This document shows positions 61,981 through 64,000 of a stretch of DNA of 64,000 bases, piece after piece. Where the stretch lies: the NCBI RefSeq assembly GCF_029814825.1, contig NZ_CP122379.1, positions 1,860,001-1,924,000 on the forward strand, in the 5' to 3' direction. The stretch comes from Aequorivita marisscotiae. Its GTDB lineage: Bacteria; Bacteroidota; Bacteroidia; Flavobacteriales; Flavobacteriaceae. Within the stretch, counting starts at the first letter, position 1. Every line of letters begins with the position of its first letter. A program made the position numbers and the translations under genes. The notes under the pieces are model-generated. The model did not search any database. It worked only from the letters and a program-made list of their open reading frames with translations, and was not told the DNA's origin.

Positions 61981-63606
61981 ATGAGGAAACTTCTTCTTTC
62001 GCTAATTGTTTTTTTAATTCCATTACTCACATTCGCACAGCAAACAACCACTTCCCAAAAGGTTGATGAAATCTTTAAAGATTATACGGGATGGTTTGTA
62101 GATCTTATTTTTTACGAAATTCCATTCTCTGATACTTTTCAGATTCCCTGGGTTTTAATAGTACTTGTTGGTGGAGCTACATATTTCACCATTTATTTTA
62201 AACTTATAAACTTCACTGGTTTTGCTACGGCTGTTAGGGTAGTGCGTGGAAAATACGAAGACATTGAAAAACACGGGGCCGACACGCTCTATGGAGACGT
62301 TACCCCGAACGAACAGGAAAACCTTATTGAAACTATTCGCGACGACAGTGCCGATGGTGAAGTTAGTCACTTTCAGGCTTTAACCGCAGCCCTCTCGGCT
62401 ACCGTTGGCTTAGGAAATATTGCAGGAGTTGCCGTGGCATTATCTATTGGTGGCCCCGGAGCTACTTTTTGGATGGTCTTGGCAGGTTTATTAGGGATGG
62501 CTTCTAAGTTTGCCGAATGTACCCTTGGGGTAAAATTTCGCGACGTAGGACCAGATGGCACGGTATACGGAGGCCCGATGTACTACCTTAAAAAAGGTTT
62601 ATCGCAAAAAGGAATGGGCGGTCTAGGTAAAGTATTGGCTGTTCTTTTTGCCATATTTGTTATTGGTGGTTCTTTTGGTGGCGGAAATATGTTTCAGGCA
62701 AACCAAGCCGCAGCACAATTCGTGCAACTTTTTGATCTGCAGGACACCAGTGCAGCAATATGGTTTGGTATTGTAATGGCAATTATAGTTGCCGTAGTTA
62801 TTATTGGAGGTATAAAGCGTATTGCCAAAGTAACCGAAAAAATAGTGCCGTTTATGGCTGGAATATATGTGTTGGGAGCTTTGGTAATTTTGGTGGCAAA
62901 TTACCACCACATTGGCGACGCCTTCGCCTTGATTTTTGAAGGTGCATTTTCTGGTTTGGGTATTGCTGGAGGTTTGGTTGGTGTTATGATTCAGGGAATA
63001 CGCCGTGGCGCATTTTCCAATGAAGCCGGAGTAGGGTCGGCTGCAATCGCCCACTCGGCGGTGCGTACTAAGTATCCAGCTTCCGAAGGAATTGTGGCTC
63101 TATTAGAACCTTTTATAGATACGGTGGTAATATGTACAATGACTGCCTTGGTAATTGTAATAACCAATTTTGATAATAATATTCTTCAATATGGCGTTGA
63201 GGTAAAAGAAGGGGTAGAATTAACAGCAACTGCTTTTGATAGCGTTATTCCGCACTTTTCGGTAGTACTTACCGTAGCGGTTATTTTGTTTGCTTTTTCA
63301 ACCATGATTTCGTGGTCGTATTACGGTATGCAAGGTTGGGTGTATCTCTTTGGAAGAGGTAAGGTTACCGAACTTGTGTATAAATTGTTATTTTGTATCT
63401 TTATCTGGGTTGGGTCGGTAATTAGTCTTGGCTCCGTAATTAATTTCTCTGACGCCATGATATTTGCAATGGTGGTGCCAAACATTATTGGAGTGGTACT
63501 ATTAACGCCAGTAGTTAGAAAGGAACTAAACCGCTATATGAAAGCAATAAAAATTAAACACGATGCCCTTGACGACGGTTTAGAAGATTTGCAGAAGCAT
63601 ATGTAA
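61981..63606 (+). CDS. Sodium:alanine symporter family protein (AGCS)
   Basis: 541 aa, about eleven membrane helices. After an unusual N-terminal hydrophobic leader resembling a signal peptide (LLLSLIVFLIPLLTFAQQ), the AGCS core shows LSATVGLGNIAGVAVALSIGGPGATFWM, GGPMYYLKKGL and RRGAFSNEAGVGSAAIAHSAVRTKYPASEG. It imports alanine or glycine with Na+. The leader and a 25-residue acidic insert (GDVTPNEQENLIETIRDDSADGE) are additions relative to compact members. Confidence 0.92.
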   Translation: MRKLLLSLIVFLIPLLTFAQQTTTSQKVDEIFKDYTGWFVDLIFYEIPFSDTFQIPWVLIVLVGGATYFTIYFKLINFTGFATAVRVVRGKYEDIEKHGADTLYGDVTPNEQENLIETIRDDSADGEVSHFQALTAALSATVGLGNIAGVAVALSIGGPGATFWMVLAGLLGMASKFAECTLGVKFRDVGPDGTVYGGPMYYLKKGLSQKGMGGLGKVLAVLFAIFVIGGSFGGGNMFQANQAAAQFVQLFDLQDTSAAIWFGIVMAIIVAVVIIGGIKRIAKVTEKIVPFMAGIYVLGALVILVANYHHIGDAFALIFEGAFSGLGIAGGLVGVMIQGIRRGAFSNEAGVGSAAIAHSAVRTKYPASEGIVALLEPFIDTVVICTMTALVIVITNFDNNILQYGVEVKEGVELTATAFDSVIPHFSVVLTVAVILFAFSTMISWSYYGMQGWVYLFGRGKVTELVYKLLFCIFIWVGSVISLGSVINFSDAMIFAMVVPNIIGVVLLTPVVRKELNRYMKAIKIKHDALDDGLEDLQKHM

Positions 63607-63618
63607 ATTGTAAAATAT

Positions 63619-64000
63619 ATGGAATTAAAATCCCACTTCACGTTTAGCAAACAGCAACGAAGTGGGATTTTGCTTTTGTTGCTATTTATCGTTGCCTTGC
63701 TATGTGTATTTTGGTTTGTAGATTTTTCGGAAGAAGACGTTCTGGATACAACTTCAACTGAAATCATTTTGCTACAAAACGAATTGGATTCGCTTAGATT
63801 GGTTGCAATAGAAAATAGAAAACCTAAGATATATCCTTTTAATCCAAACTTTATAACCGATTATAAAGGCTATGCCTTAGGAATGTCTAACCAGGAAATT
63901 GATAAATTGCTGCAATATCGAAATGCTGGAAATTGGATTAATTCTACGGCAGATTTTAAAAAAGTAACCGGCGTTTCAGATTCTTTGTTGGACGAATTGA
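63619..64000 (+). CDS. ComEA-like helix-hairpin-helix protein, 3' truncated by window edge
   Basis: The frame is open from ATG 63619 to the window end (127 codons). The product starts MELKSHFTFSKQQRSGI, then one membrane helix (LLLLLFIVALLCVFWFV). A helix-hairpin-helix region follows (ITDYKGYALGMSNQEIDKLLQYRNAGNWINSTADFKKVTGVSD), as in ComEA-type DNA-binding proteins. It is inner-membrane anchored and may take part in DNA uptake. The first codons form a strong terminator-like hairpin. Confidence 0.8.
   Translation, partial: MELKSHFTFSKQQRSGILLLLLFIVALLCVFWFVDFSEEDVLDTTSTEIILLQNELDSLRLVAIENRKPKIYPFNPNFITDYKGYALGMSNQEIDKLLQYRNAGNWINSTADFKKVTGVSDSLLDEL
63627..63671 (+). terminator. Terminator-like hairpin inside the ComEA-like start
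   Basis: A perfect 13-bp stem AAAATCCCACTTC (63627-63639) / GAAGTGGGATTTT (63659-63671), followed by GCTTTTGTTG. It lies 20 bp after the symporter stop and within codons 3-18 of the next gene. Confidence 0.7.

Overview
The window looks like the chromosome of a Bacteroidota bacterium, most likely family Flavobacteriaceae. It is AT-rich, and several genes have the Bacteroidota -7 promoter element TAnnTTTG upstream. A secreted giant protease ends in a type IX secretion (T9SS) sorting domain. S46 dipeptidyl-peptidase, DUF3857, DUF2851, DUF1343 and GxxExxY proteins are present, and the tmRNA tag reads GENNYALAA. The genus cannot be fixed from sequence alone. No rRNA, canonical tRNA, CRISPR array, prophage or plasmid gene was seen.

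Layout. 0-13 kb: the 3' part of an M3 oligopeptidase, an S46 dipeptidyl-peptidase (DPP11-like by its S1 residue), a GreA/GreB-type factor, an orphan secreted protein, a 2198-residue M6 metalloprotease with two repeat arrays and a T9SS tail, and a UPF0227 esterase. 13-24.5 kb: tmRNA, a lysine/alanine-dehydrogenase-like enzyme, a tandem pair of DUF3857 proteins, small membrane proteins, and a CreD/winged-helix regulator block with two copies of a shared operator-like palindrome. Then come a DUF1801 protein and KdsA (Kdo synthesis). 24.6-45 kb: TypA, then a surface-glycan region. This holds a translationally coupled cassette (small membrane protein, methyltransferase with a kinase-like N-terminal loop, two membrane-bound sulfatase-fold enzymes), a FemAB/GNAT-like protein, FdtA/FdtB-type amino-sugar enzymes, a flippase, four glycosyltransferases, two methyltransferases, a secreted subtilase, FtsE and a GT39-like membrane transferase. 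45-64 kb: a REP-associated tyrosine transposase, a TPR protein plus outer-membrane barrel pair, an amidohydrolase lipoprotein, a YkgJ-type protein, a DUF1343/NamZ lipoprotein, an FtsX-like permease, a cystathionine beta-synthase, GxxExxY, DUF202, DUF2851, PspC, a K+ channel, an AGCS symporter and the start of a ComEA-like gene.

Mobile and repeat DNA is the most unusual layer. A 215-bp MITE-like element occurs twice, inverted, about 58 kb apart. The copies differ at one base; they have terminal inverted repeats, and each is flanked by its own 9-bp target duplication (9/9 and 8/9). A 28-bp perfect palindrome and a Gly-rich tract sit in frame inside the transposase gene. CTTTGCG-type palindromic repeats flank the GxxExxY gene and precede the YkgJ gene. 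A 7-bp repeat lies between the tmRNA and its predicted promoter, and an 11-bp phased repeat lies upstream of cystathionine beta-synthase.

How the genes fit together: the glycan region plus KdsA point to LPS/O-antigen or other surface polysaccharide building with a 3-amino-3,6-dideoxyhexose. The peptidases suggest a protein-degrading lifestyle. The remainder is envelope maintenance and housekeeping.
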